Shown one piece after another: positions 41,540 through 49,980 of a stretch of DNA of 57,525 nt. The DNA comes from an uncultured Pelagibacteraceae bacterium. Its GTDB lineage: Bacteria; Pseudomonadota; Alphaproteobacteria; Pelagibacterales; Pelagibacteraceae. The translations under genes and the position numbers were made by a program. Numbering within the stretch: the first letter of the stretch is position 1; each line of letters opens with the position of its first letter. The stretch is from contig CACOXX010000005.1 in assembly GCA_902631265.1 (NCBI GenBank), positions 1 to 57,525 on the forward strand, given 5' to 3'. The notes below the pieces were generated by a model. That model made no database searches. It saw only the letters and a list, made by a program, of their open reading frames with translations, and was not told where the DNA came from.

Positions 41540-42061
41540 TTAAAAACTTTTCATGAAATTAAACATGTAACTATCTGCCCCAGGATTCGTATCTCCTAAA
41601 TCAGCATTAGATATATGGCTTTGTGAATAACCAAGTTTAGTGCCAGGTAAAAGATCTACTGATAGTTGAACCTCAGATTTAAATTCTAAGGGCGAACCCA
41701 AATCTTTACCATCACCCATAGAATATAAACCGGGTGAGAAACTTGGAATCAAATTTAATTTACCAATTTTATACTCTGCTTGAACTCCTGTATAAAAGTA
41801 TGATGTTGAGTCTTCTGTTATCATAAACCCCGTTATTGGACTAAACTTTCCTAAAAAAGTATCTCGGAATAAATCCTCATTTGAATGTTGAATACCAAGT
41901 AGACTTGAAGTTTTTTTTGAACTAGTGGTGGTATCAAACACTCCTGAGAAGAAACTAAACTGATGGCTATCAGATGGTTTTACTTCATCAGCATTAGTGA
42001 TTTTTGTTAATCCACTAAGTATGAAAAAAATTATTAAAATTTTTATTATTTTATTACTCAT
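41540..42061 (-). CDS. PagL-like lipid A 3-O-deacylase (outer membrane)
   Basis: 173 residues with a signal peptide (hydrophobic 5-22, cleavage near NADE) and a small beta-barrel ending in Phe, as outer-membrane proteins do. Near the C-terminus HISNADLGDTNPGAD matches the PagL active-site segment: His149, Ser151, and, 14 residues after the His, Asp163 where Pseudomonas PagL has Glu. It would trim an ester-linked acyl chain from lipid A. It overlaps ccmH by four bases and precedes lldD by nine. The family name rests on that motif and the fold pattern. Confidence 0.72.
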   Translation of the reverse strand: MSNKIIKILIIFFILSGLTKITNADEVKPSDSHQFSFFSGVFDTTTSSKKTSSLLGIQHSNEDLFRDTFLGKFSPITGFMITEDSTSYFYTGVQAEYKIGKLNLIPSFSPGLYSMGDGKDLGSPLEFKSEVQLSVDLLPGTKLGYSQSHISNADLGDTNPGADSYMFNFMKSF

Positions 42062-42462
42062 ATTTTTTTATAAATTTCTTTTACTATTATTGCACCTCCA
42101 ATTAAAAATAACAATAAGGGCAAAGCCCACAATAAAAGGGTATTTCTTGATATACCTGGATCATAAACTATCCACTGACCATATTTCTCGACAAGAGATG
42201 AAAATATTTCCTCATTGGTTTTCCCATTCTCTAGTTCGCCTCTAATATATTTTTTCATGCTTTCGGCAAAATCCGAGTTAGATTCATGAATAGTTTGACC
42301 CTGGCAAATTAAACATCTCAAATTTTTAGCAATATTTATAGTTTGATCTTCAGAATAGGTTGATGCCATACTGATATTCTTGAAATTAAAAGAAATTAAA
42401 ATAAAGACTATTAAAGTTTTAATTGTTAATAATTTTTTTGATTTCATAAACATCCTTGTCAT
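42058..42462 (-). CDS. ccmH: Cytochrome c maturation protein CcmH
   Basis: A periplasmic, membrane-anchored thiol protein that reduces apocytochrome c for heme attachment. 134 residues: signal/anchor helix (about 10-28), the redox motif LRCLICQ (Cys50, Cys53), the conserved WIVYDPG and a C-terminal helix (about 105-125). The CcmI-like TPR domain found fused or adjacent in other bacteria is absent. Methionines 4 and 6 are alternative starts; all overlap the end of ccmG. Confidence 0.95.
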   Translation of the reverse strand: MTRMFMKSKKLLTIKTLIVFILISFNFKNISMASTYSEDQTINIAKNLRCLICQGQTIHESNSDFAESMKKYIRGELENGKTNEEIFSSLVEKYGQWIVYDPGISRNTLLLWALPLLLFLIGGAIIVKEIYKKI

Positions 42463-42961
42463 TTAATGGACCTATATATTTTTTCAACACTTTATTATCC
42501 TCATTAATTAAAAATGTTTCTGGAACCCCATAAGCACCAAAATTAATTGATATTGTTCCTTGTTTGTCAATAAAGATTCTATCGAATGGATCTCCATATA
42601 ATTTTAAAAAGTTTAAGGCATTTTTTTTTTTATCTTTATAATTTATTCCAATCATCATAATGCGAGTATCTTTTCTTAATTCTAAAAGTTTATCACTTTC
42701 ATCTTTACATGGTTCACACCAAGAGGACCAAATGTTAATTAAATAAAAACTTTTTCCAAGAAGGATTTGGTCAAAATTTATTTTTTTTTCCTCTATTAAA
42801 TCAGTTACCTCAAAATCTGTATAAATTTGGTTATCAGTAATTTTTGGAGAATAGATTTTTTCTTTTTCTAGGGCAAATTTAAATATAAAAAAAGACAATA
42901 TTAAAAGAACTAAAATGATTAAACTAAATATTGACTTCTTTGTTTTTTCTAAAAATTGCAA
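42419..42961 (-). CDS. ccmG: Thiol:disulfide interchange protein CcmG (DsbE)
   Basis: A thioredoxin-fold periplasmic reductant for CcmH and apocytochrome. 180 residues with an N-terminal anchor (about 11-29) and the active site WSSWCEPCKDE (Cys82, Cys85), plus the cis-proline in YGVPETFLIN. Its start lies 38 bases inside the end of ccmF and its end 44 bases inside ccmH, so overlaps here are longer than elsewhere in the window. Confidence 0.95.
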   Translation of the reverse strand: MQFLEKTKKSIFSLIILVLLILSFFIFKFALEKEKIYSPKITDNQIYTDFEVTDLIEEKKINFDQILLGKSFYLINIWSSWCEPCKDESDKLLELRKDTRIMMIGINYKDKKKNALNFLKLYGDPFDRIFIDKQGTISINFGAYGVPETFLINEDNKVLKKYIGPLNDKDVYEIKKIINN

Positions 42962-44810
42962 ATAATCCTCCTAACATTATTAATAAAGTTGAAATCCATA
43001 TCCAAATCATAAATGGCTTATGCTGATACCTTACATTAAAGAGATTTTGATCTTTAATTATATTAATTGTTATAAATCTGTCTTTAAATAATGATGTTTT
43101 TATAGATGCTTCGCTAGTAGCCATTTCTGGTTCATTATAAATTCTAATTTCTGGTAAAAGATTAATAGTTTTATTTTTCTCATCATGTATTTCAAAAAAA
43201 CCAACAATGGACTCATAATTTTTTTCTTTTTCTACTGCAATTTTTTTAAAAATTATCTTCTCATTTTTAAGAATAAAACTCTCTCCAACTTGAATATTTT
43301 TCACTATCTCTTTTGCTGAAAAACTATTTAATAATATTGATATTAAAAGTAACGAAAATCCAGTATGTGAGAATATTTGTGCAAAATTTTTTGTTTTATC
43401 CCTAAATTGACTCAAACTTTTCAGAAGCAAATAAAAAAACCCGATAAATAATAAAAGAATAAATATATTTTTTTCTCCAATATAATAAACGGTTATGAAA
43501 GATAAAATTAATGTAGAAATGATTACAAGAAAACTTTTAGCTCCCATCTTTAAGTTAGTCTTGATCCATTTCATGCTAGGACCAATAGACATAAAAAGAA
43601 CAAAAGGAATAAGGAAAGGTAAAATTAGCTTATTATAAAACGGTGGTCCAACCGAAATTTGCTCATCTAATATTACGTCAAGAAATATTGGATAAATCGT
43701 ACCTATTAAAACAACGCTTAAAAAATACAATATGAACCAATTATTAATTAGAACTGCAGTTTCTTTACTTAAAAGAAAAATTTCACTTTTTTTAGTAAAG
43801 TTTTTATTTCCATAAATTATGAATATTACAAATGACAATAAAACTAAAACAAATAAAAATGTTAGTATGTATACTCCTCTAGATGGATCATTCGCAAAAG
43901 TATGAACTGAATTTAAAATTCCAGATCTTACCAAGAAAGTTCCAACCATACTAAGTGCAAAGGTAATTATGCATAAAACAATTGTCCATTTTTTAAAAAG
44001 CTCTCTTTTTTCTAAAGTTACAATACAGTGAAGCAATGCAGTTAAACTTAACCAGGGCATTAAAGATACGTTTTCAACTGGGTCCCAAAACCAAAAACCA
44101 CCCCAACCAAGTTCGTAATAGGCCCAAATCGAACCTAGTAGAATTCCGCCAGTCAAAAAAATCCAAGAAAATAAAATCCAAAATTTTATATTTTTAGCCC
44201 AATTTTTGTTCACATAATTTGAAATCATTGAAGCTAATGCAGCTGAAAAAATTATCGATGTTCCAACATAACCTAAATATAAAATTGGAGGGTGAATACC
44301 TAATGCAGGATCTTGTAATATAGGATTAAGTCCCAATCCTTCTTTTTGAACTGGAAAAATTTCGTTAAAAGGATTTGATGTCTTTAAAACAAAGAGGAAA
44401 AAACCAATTACTATAATCTGGTGAAATAATGTAGTTAACAGTCTGTAATTGTTTGGTTCGTTTTTAGATTTAAAAATAAATCCTAATAACACTCCAGTTA
44501 GAACCAATAACCATAAAAGTAAACTGCCTTCATGATTTCCCCAGGTCCCTGTAATTTTATAAAACAAAGGTTTTGTTGTGTGAGAGTTGTTATAGACAGT
44601 CTCGTTGCTAAAATCTGAAATTATAAAAGAATAAATTAAAGAGATAAAGGATATAAAAACAAAAAAAAACTGAAAGCCAATTAAACCAGTTGTTTTGTCA
44701 GAAATAACCGAGTTGTTTTTTTTTAATTGAATTAAGGAATTAAAAAAAATAAATATTGATGCCAACAAACCAAAAATTAATGAAAAATATCCTAATTGTG
44801 AAATAATCAA
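42924..44810 (-). CDS. ccmF: Cytochrome c heme lyase CcmF
   Basis: A multi-spanning membrane protein that attaches heme to apocytochrome c. 628 residues with about 14 helices. It shows GTWGNHEGSLLLWLL near the N-terminus and the heme-handling WWD-type domain GGFWFWDPVENVSLMPWL (about 235-252). It is downstream of ccmE by one base. Confidence 0.96.
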   Translation of the reverse strand: MIISQLGYFSLIFGLLASIFIFFNSLIQLKKNNSVISDKTTGLIGFQFFFVFISFISLIYSFIISDFSNETVYNNSHTTKPLFYKITGTWGNHEGSLLLWLLVLTGVLLGFIFKSKNEPNNYRLLTTLFHQIIVIGFFLFVLKTSNPFNEIFPVQKEGLGLNPILQDPALGIHPPILYLGYVGTSIIFSAALASMISNYVNKNWAKNIKFWILFSWIFLTGGILLGSIWAYYELGWGGFWFWDPVENVSLMPWLSLTALLHCIVTLEKRELFKKWTIVLCIITFALSMVGTFLVRSGILNSVHTFANDPSRGVYILTFLFVLVLLSFVIFIIYGNKNFTKKSEIFLLSKETAVLINNWFILYFLSVVLIGTIYPIFLDVILDEQISVGPPFYNKLILPFLIPFVLFMSIGPSMKWIKTNLKMGAKSFLVIISTLILSFITVYYIGEKNIFILLLFIGFFYLLLKSLSQFRDKTKNFAQIFSHTGFSLLLISILLNSFSAKEIVKNIQVGESFILKNEKIIFKKIAVEKEKNYESIVGFFEIHDEKNKTINLLPEIRIYNEPEMATSEASIKTSLFKDRFITINIIKDQNLFNVRYQHKPFMIWIWISTLLIMLGGLFAIFRKNKEVNI

Positions 44811-44811
44811 T

Positions 44812-45228
44812 TTATTCTCCTAAAGATTTTTTAACTTCCGGTGGCATATAATTTTCGTCGTGCTTGGCCAGAATTTTGTCAGCTACCAAAAATTTTTTAT
44901 CATTAAGAAATCCCTCTGCGACAACTCCTTTTTCTTCCTCAAACAAATTTGGAACTGTCCCAGAAAAAGTTACATATAACTCATTTTTAAAATCAGTGAT
45001 AATGAAGTTGATTTTGTTATTGTTCATCATAACTGAGTTTTTTTTTACCATACCCCCGACCCTAATTTTCTTGTTTGAAATTTCTGACAAAAGATTTATT
45101 TCACTAGGAGATTTGAAATATACGACATTATCTTTTAAAACTTTAAGAACTGTGAACGTTGTGAGTGCTATTAATGTTAAAAATACTATAGTGAATATAA
45201 ATCTTAACTTAACTTTTTTGCTGTACAT
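44812..45228 (-). CDS. ccmE: Heme chaperone CcmE
   Basis: A periplasmic heme carrier anchored by one N-terminal helix (about 8-28). 138 residues. The heme-binding His123 stands in [12 protein letters not shown] with the conserved Tyr127. An OB-fold domain with VGGMVKKNS precedes it. It lies nine bases after ccmD. Confidence 0.95.
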   Translation of the reverse strand: MYSKKVKLRFIFTIVFLTLIALTTFTVLKVLKDNVVYFKSPSEINLLSEISNKKIRVGGMVKKNSVMMNNNKINFIITDFKNELYVTFSGTVPNLFEEEKGVVAEGFLNDKKFLVADKILAKHDENYMPPEVKKSLGE

Positions 45229-45237
45229 TAATTAAAA

Positions 45238-45468
45238 TTAGATTTTTTGTGCAGCGTTACTTGAAACTAATACCTGGTTAGTTCTTTGTTTGTAGGCCTC
45301 TGTGTATTTAATTTTTTCTAAATGATTAAATTTCAATTCGAATTTTTTGTTTTCTTTTATTAATTGTCGATTGATTATTACATACAGCATTAAAAAGTTT
45401 ATTAGCGTAAATGCAAAAGCTGACCATACAAATAATCCGTAACCGTTCATTAATAATAAGTTAATCAC
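45238..45468 (-). CDS. ccmD: Heme exporter protein CcmD
   Basis: A small membrane protein that releases holo-CcmE from CcmABC. 76 residues with one helix and the family opening MNGYGLFVWSAFAFT followed by a charged tail. The first ATG overlaps ccmC by four bases; Met7 is an alternative start. Confidence 0.82.
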   Translation of the reverse strand: MINLLLMNGYGLFVWSAFAFTLINFLMLYVIINRQLIKENKKFELKFNHLEKIKYTEAYKQRTNQVLVSSNAAQKI

Positions 45469-46172
45469 AATCTATCTAATCCTTTAGTCTTTATCTTTAT
45501 CAATTCTATATTATATTTCATTAAAAAAATTAATACTGAGAATAGTGCAAATGCCGCAGTCATTAGCAATAATGGCGTCAGCATCGAAGAATGAATTGTA
45601 GTTTCGGAAAGAATTTTGACTGAAGACGGTTGGTGAAGGCTCGCCCACCAATCTACAGAAAATTTGATTATAGGTACATTCACAAAACCAGCGATGGCCA
45701 CTAAACTCGAAATTTTGGCAGCTTTATCATTTTCAAATAATCTCCATGATGAAATGTAAAGGATATAAAATAAAAATAGCACTAACATTGAAGTAATTCT
45801 AGGATCCCAAGCCCACCACGTTCCCCATGTTGGTTTACCCCAAATAGAACCTGTCACTAAAGCAATAAGATTAAAAACTAAACCTGATGGTGCGAAACTT
45901 TTTGCAATGATTACAAAATTTTTATTTTTAAAAATAAAAATACCTAACGATAGGAAAGCTATGAATGAAAATATTCCTAAAGAAATCCATGCTGCTGGAA
46001 CATGGACGTACATAATTCTCACCGCATCACTTTGGATATAATCCTCTGGTGATAATAATAAAGACTCAAAAAGACCAAGCGTAAGGAATATTAAGAAAAG
46101 AGAAAATACAATTATTCTTGTTAATCTTGAAAGTGAAATTATCTTTAGTATTTCAAAAATTTTGTTCATCAT
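45465..46172 (-). CDS. ccmC: Heme exporter protein CcmC
   Basis: The membrane protein that loads heme onto CcmE. 235 residues with six helices. The tryptophan-rich WGKPTWGTWWAWDPR (about 110-124) and flanking histidines (YVHVPAAW, HQPSS) are present. It is the first ccm gene here. ccmA and ccmB are not in the window. A perfect -10 lies about 22 bases before its ATG. Confidence 0.96.
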   Translation of the reverse strand: MMNKIFEILKIISLSRLTRIIVFSLFLIFLTLGLFESLLLSPEDYIQSDAVRIMYVHVPAAWISLGIFSFIAFLSLGIFIFKNKNFVIIAKSFAPSGLVFNLIALVTGSIWGKPTWGTWWAWDPRITSMLVLFLFYILYISSWRLFENDKAAKISSLVAIAGFVNVPIIKFSVDWWASLHQPSSVKILSETTIHSSMLTPLLLMTAAFALFSVLIFLMKYNIELIKIKTKGLDRL

Positions 46173-46193
46173 TTGTGTAATTGAAAAGATTTT

Positions 46194-46199
46194 ATTATA
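46194..46199 (-). promoter_or_regulatory. Putative -10 element for the ccm operon
   Basis: TATAAT on the minus strand, 21 bases before the ccmC ATG. The -35 position falls just at the near arm of the inverted repeat at 46209-46266. Confidence 0.4.
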
Positions 46200-46208
46200 A
46201 AGAAATTA

Positions 46209-46266
46209 ACTGATCAAGAACGTTGAGGGAGATAATGTTGGGAAATATTTAACATCCTTGATCAGT
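46209..46266. repeat. Perfect 10-base inverted repeat upstream of ccmC
   Basis: ACTGATCAAG (46209-46218) and CTTGATCAGT (46257-46266) are perfect complements, with an inner pair ATGTT/AACAT (46235-46239, 46251-46255). It lies in the 162-base gap between hspQ and ccmC, which otherwise holds only the -10 element. It could be a paired protein-binding site, a stem-loop of an RNA, or a poor terminator for hspQ. Confidence 0.6.
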
Positions 46267-46334
46267 AAATTAAAAATAGACTTAAGGTATGTCTAAGATT
46301 TGAGAGAATTGTGTTTAAATGATGACCCAACTAA

Positions 46335-46655
46335 TTAATTTGACTGTTTGAAGTATGAAGAGCCCTTTTTTCCAGAAAATATCTCATTAATTAATGGATG
46401 TTTAATTGGTTCTTTTGAATCGTCTTTCAGAAGATTTTGTTCAGAAACGTATGCTTCATAAGTTACATCTTCATTTTCAGCTAACAAGTGATAAAATGGT
46501 TGGTCTTTTCTAGGTCGTACATTTTTTGGTATAGACTCATACCATTCTTCAGAATTATTAAACTCAAAGTCTACATCGTAAATAACACCTCTGAAATCAA
46601 AGTGTTTGTGCTTTACAACGTCACCGATTGAAAATTTTGCTTTTTGAACACTCAT
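46335..46655 (-). CDS. hspQ: Heat shock protein HspQ (YccV-like)
   Basis: 106 residues of the HspQ / hemimethylated-DNA-binding YccV family. It shows FSIGDVVKHKHFDFRGVIYDVD, a PRKDQPFYHLL core and AYVSEQNLL. E. coli HspQ is a small specificity factor for the Lon protease; the role here is assumed by family. It is divergent from yciB with 78 bases between. Confidence 0.9.
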   Translation of the reverse strand: MSVQKAKFSIGDVVKHKHFDFRGVIYDVDFEFNNSEEWYESIPKNVRPRKDQPFYHLLAENEDVTYEAYVSEQNLLKDDSKEPIKHPLINEIFSGKKGSSYFKQSN

Positions 46656-46660
46656 GCTAA

Positions 46661-46690
46661 ATAATATGGGTATTTGAGATAAAAAATCAA
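46661..46690 (-). promoter_or_regulatory. Putative hspQ promoter at leaderless distance
   Basis: TTGATT (46685-46690), an 18-base spacer and TATTAT (46661-46666), only five bases before the hspQ ATG, so a transcript would start at or beside the start codon. Confidence 0.35.
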
Positions 46691-46733
46691 TAAAAAAATT
46701 ATTAAAAGTTTATAAATCTGATAATATTAAGTT

Positions 46734-47285
46734 GTGAATAAGTCGCTAATAAAATTTTTAACTGACTTTGGTCCATTAATAATTTTCTTTTACTTCTACT
46801 ATAATTCTGGAAAAGATCTTCAGGTAGCTATACCTCCTCTTATAATTGCGACAATAATTTCTATTTTGATTGTTTGGTTTTTTGAAAAAAAAATTCCTAT
46901 GGTGCCTCTTGTGGGAGGTATTCTTATAACTCTTTTTGGAGGATTAACTATCTACTTTAACAACCCAATTTTTATTTACATGAAGCCAACAATAATTAAT
47001 GTTTTATTTGGTTTATCACTTTTTTTTGGAAAATATTTTACCAAAGAACCTCTTTTAAAATTAATTTTGGGAAAATCATTACCTTTGAGTGATGAAGGAT
47101 GGAATATTTTAAATTTTAGATGGATATGGTTATTTTTTGGGTTAGCTATTTTAAATGAAATTATATGGCGAACACAAACTGAAGAATTTTGGGTAAACTT
47201 TAAAGTTTGGGGTATGCTACCGATTACTTTAATCTTTACAGGTTTCCAAATTCCGTTAATTAAAAAGTACTCACAAAATGAATAG
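46734..47285 (+). CDS. yciB: Inner membrane septation protein A (YciB)
   Basis: 183 residues with five or six membrane helices and the family segments LTDFGPLIIFFYFYY and KPTIINVLFGLSLFFG, followed by DEGWNILNFRWIWLFFGLAILNEIIWR. The start is GTG at 46734. YciB affects cell envelope and septation in other bacteria; the mechanism is not settled. It overlaps the DUF2794 gene by eight bases. Confidence 0.93.
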   Translation: MNKSLIKFLTDFGPLIIFFYFYYNSGKDLQVAIPPLIIATIISILIVWFFEKKIPMVPLVGGILITLFGGLTIYFNNPIFIYMKPTIINVLFGLSLFFGKYFTKEPLLKLILGKSLPLSDEGWNILNFRWIWLFFGLAILNEIIWRTQTEEFWVNFKVWGMLPITLIFTGFQIPLIKKYSQNE

Positions 47286-47616
47286 AAATTTAAAATTAGT
47301 TATTAATAACTCGATAAAAAAATACGAAGAGAAATTCTTTTTCGAAAAAAATGAACTTAAAATTATTTTAGATTTATACGCAAAAATGGTTTCAAACGGT
47401 TCATGGAAAGATTATGGTCTTAATATTTCAAACAAACAAGTGAGTTTTAGTGTTTTTAAAAATGCTGCTGAAAACGCAATTTATAATATTTGTAAAAATT
47501 TCAAACCAAACAGTAAAAACTTAAAATACTGTATTACTGATAGCAGGGGCCGTATATTAAAAAATTCACACGAACTTGAAAATTTAATTAATAAAATAAA
47601 TTGGAAAAAACTTTAA
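47278..47616 (+). CDS. DUF2794 family protein
   Basis: 112 residues matching the alphaproteobacterial DUF2794 family as I recall it: RLYAKMV-type opening (LYAKMVSNGSWKDYGLN), then FSVFKNAAENAIYNICK and ITDSRGRILKNSHEL. No known function. It is coupled to yciB by an eight-base overlap, and its stop directly abuts the stop of the convergent Bax-inhibitor gene with no gap. Confidence 0.8.
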   Translation: MNRNLKLVINNSIKKYEEKFFFEKNELKIILDLYAKMVSNGSWKDYGLNISNKQVSFSVFKNAAENAIYNICKNFKPNSKNLKYCITDSRGRILKNSHELENLINKINWKKL

Positions 47617-48369
47617 TTATCTTCTTTGACCAAAAAGTCTTAGAAGCATGATGAATAGATTTATAAAGTCTAAGTAAAGTGTTAATGCACCCATTATTGC
47701 TTTTTTGCCAGATATTTCGACAGTATCTGAAGCTGAATACATGTTTTTGATTTTTTGTGTATCATATGCAGTCAAACCAACAAAAATTAAAACACCTAAA
47801 ATTGAAATTACAAAATACATCATTGCAGATTTTAGAAAAATATTTACTAAAGAAGCAATTATAATTCCTATCAAGCCCATCATTAAAAATGAACCAAACT
47901 TAGTTAAATCTCTTTTAGTTGTGTAACCATAAATACTCATGGCTCCAAAAGTTGCTGATGTAATAAAAAATACTCTAGCAACACTTACTCCTGTGTAAAC
48001 TAAAAGTATCCATGATAATGATAATCCCATTAAGGAAGCAAAGATCCAAAAAACTGTTTGTGCTTTAGCTGCTGACATTTTGTTAATACCAAAACTCATA
48101 TAAAAAACTATTGCTAAAGGTGCTAGCATAATTACCCATTTTAAACCTGAAAAGAAAATTGCGTTACCGAAACTTGTAAATGAAGCGATCGTTCCTACAG
48201 AATCTGTAACTACAGACATTTTAAATGAAATTAATGAAATAATTCCAGTTAAAAGCACTCCAGTTGCCATGTAGTTATACACTTTCAACATGTAAGCTCT
48301 TAAACCGGCATCCCAAACAGCAGTTTTTGCAGATGTCGCTTGGAAGATATTTTGTCTGTTAAAATCCAT
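47617..48369 (-). CDS. Bax inhibitor-1 / YccA family membrane protein
   Basis: 250 residues with seven predicted helices. It shows LRAYMLKVYNYMATGVLLTG at the N-terminus, the family TYDTQKI-type segment (LTAYDTQKIKNM) and a C-terminal ALTLYLDFINLFIMLLRLFG. In bacteria the family includes calcium-leak channels and YccA, which modulates FtsH. The specific role is unknown. Confidence 0.93.
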   Translation of the reverse strand: MDFNRQNIFQATSAKTAVWDAGLRAYMLKVYNYMATGVLLTGIISLISFKMSVVTDSVGTIASFTSFGNAIFFSGLKWVIMLAPLAIVFYMSFGINKMSAAKAQTVFWIFASLMGLSLSWILLVYTGVSVARVFFITSATFGAMSIYGYTTKRDLTKFGSFLMMGLIGIIIASLVNIFLKSAMMYFVISILGVLIFVGLTAYDTQKIKNMYSASDTVEISGKKAIMGALTLYLDFINLFIMLLRLFGQRR

Positions 48370-48422
48370 GATTAGAATATATTAATTTTACAAAAATTTT
48401 CAATGGTCTAAAGGTACCAAAA

Positions 48423-48428
48423 TATTAT
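48423..48428 (+). promoter_or_regulatory. Putative -10 element for the aldo/keto reductase
   Basis: TATTAT six bases before the ATG at 48435, again at leaderless distance. No good -35 is visible. Confidence 0.25.
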
Positions 48429-48434
48429 ATTTTT

Positions 48435-49475
48435 ATGAATTATAAGAAACTAGGTAGCACAGACGTCGATGTGAGTACAATTTGTCTCGGAACCATGACT
48501 TGGGGGGAGCAAAACTCAAAGGCAGATGGTTTTGAGCAAATGGATTATGCAATCGATAATGGAGTAAATTTTTGGGACACAGCAGAAATCTATGCAATAC
48601 CAATGCGAGAAGAAACTTATGGTGAGACTGAAAACATCATAGGTGAATGGTTCAAAAAATCAAAAAAGAGAGACAAAATCATTTTAGCTACAAAAGTCTC
48701 AGGTCCTACTAGTAAAGAATACATAAGAGGTGGTGGATGCAGTTATGATAAAAAAAGTATGTCTGAGGCATTAGAGAAAAGTTTAAAAAGAATGCAAACT
48801 GATTATATCGATTTATATCAATTACATTGGCCTGAAAGGAATACTAATTTTTTTGGTAAGCAAGGATACGAACATGATTCAAATGAAAAAAATTGGATTG
48901 CTTTTGAGGAGATTTTAGAAAATTTAAAAAAATTTGTAGATGCAGGTAAAATTCGATATGTTGGACTTTCAAACGAAACTGCGTGGGGTTTAGCAAAATG
49001 CCTCGAGCTCTCAAAATTAAAAAATTTACCCAAAATGATGGCCGTTCAAAATCCTTACAACTTACTCAATAGGACTTATGAAGTTGGTCTTGCCGAAATC
49101 TCGGTTAGAGAACAAAGTGGTTTGTTGGCTTATTCTCCCTTAGCTTTTGGTTACCTAACAGGAAAATATCGAAATAATAATATGCCAAAAGGTTCAAGAA
49201 TAGATCTTTTTAAAGATTTCACTCGCTACAATAATGAAAATAGCATTAAAGCTATTGAGGAATATTACAAAATTTCTCAAAAATTTAATTTGGATTTTGC
49301 TCAAATGTCTATAAAATTTTGTGAAATACAGTCTTTTGTTACAAGTGTAATAATTGGTGCTACGACTATGCAACAGTTGAAAACAAATGTAGAAAGTGTA
49401 AATGTAAAATTGAATAATGAGATTATTAATGAAATTAACGAAGTTCAAAAAAAATATCCAAATCCATGTCCCTAA
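48435..49475 (+). CDS. Aldo/keto reductase (Tas-like)
   Basis: 346 residues, a TIM-barrel NADPH oxidoreductase. The tetrad is visible: Asp and Tyr in NFWDTAEIYAIP (about 50-58), Lys in LATKVSG and His in LYQLHWPER. The Tas subgroup signature NFFG-type segment (NTNFFGKQGYE) is present. The natural substrate is unknown. The IalB-like gene begins ten bases before its stop. Confidence 0.92.
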   Translation: MNYKKLGSTDVDVSTICLGTMTWGEQNSKADGFEQMDYAIDNGVNFWDTAEIYAIPMREETYGETENIIGEWFKKSKKRDKIILATKVSGPTSKEYIRGGGCSYDKKSMSEALEKSLKRMQTDYIDLYQLHWPERNTNFFGKQGYEHDSNEKNWIAFEEILENLKKFVDAGKIRYVGLSNETAWGLAKCLELSKLKNLPKMMAVQNPYNLLNRTYEVGLAEISVREQSGLLAYSPLAFGYLTGKYRNNNMPKGSRIDLFKDFTRYNNENSIKAIEEYYKISQKFNLDFAQMSIKFCEIQSFVTSVIIGATTMQQLKTNVESVNVKLNNEIINEINEVQKKYPNPCP

Positions 49476-49972
49476 TAAATAAAGTTACAGTATTATTATT
49501 CTGTTTTTTAATTGTCTCTGAAGCCTCAGCCCAGGAAATAAAAAAAGTTGGTAAATTTAAAGACTGGGAAACAATAGTAGTTACTGATGGAGCAAAGAAA
49601 CTATGTTTTGCTCAATCAAAACCAGTTTTACAATCACCAAAAAAAAATCCAAGAGAGGCAAGATTATTTATTAGTTTTAGACCAGCTGATAAAATTAAAG
49701 ATGAAGTTAGTATTACATCTGGTTATCAATATAATACTCAAAATTCAATTACAGCTAAATCTGGAAAAAATAAAATTAAATTTGATGTCAAAAAAGAAAA
49801 CTTTGCTTGGATAGGCGACACAGGTTTAGAGAGAAAAATGGTTAATGTTATGAAAAAAGGATCAAGAATTATGATCACAGGCTATAATCAATCTGGATCT
49901 CAAACAATTGATCACTATTCTTTAATGGGTTTCACAAAGGCTTACAATACTGCAAAAAAAAGTTGCGCTTAA
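49466..49972 (+). CDS. IalB-like periplasmic protein
   Basis: 168 residues with a signal peptide (hydrophobic 8-21, cleavage after EASA). The mature domain resembles the invasion-associated locus B family of Alphaproteobacteria: KVGKFKDWETIVV, a Cys early in the domain (LCFAQS), WIGDTGLERKMVNVMKKGSRIMITG, and a C-terminal Cys that could pair with the first. In free-living bacteria the function is unknown. It overlaps the aldo/keto reductase gene by ten bases and precedes argG by eight. Confidence 0.8.
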   Translation: MSLINKVTVLLFCFLIVSEASAQEIKKVGKFKDWETIVVTDGAKKLCFAQSKPVLQSPKKNPREARLFISFRPADKIKDEVSITSGYQYNTQNSITAKSGKNKIKFDVKKENFAWIGDTGLERKMVNVMKKGSRIMITGYNQSGSQTIDHYSLMGFTKAYNTAKKSCA

Positions 49973-49980
49973 TATCTTAA

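Noticed and set aside
48401-48434. GGTACC-containing region as regulator site before the aldo/keto reductase
   Set aside because: A six-base palindrome is expected by chance, and no second copy is visible nearby.
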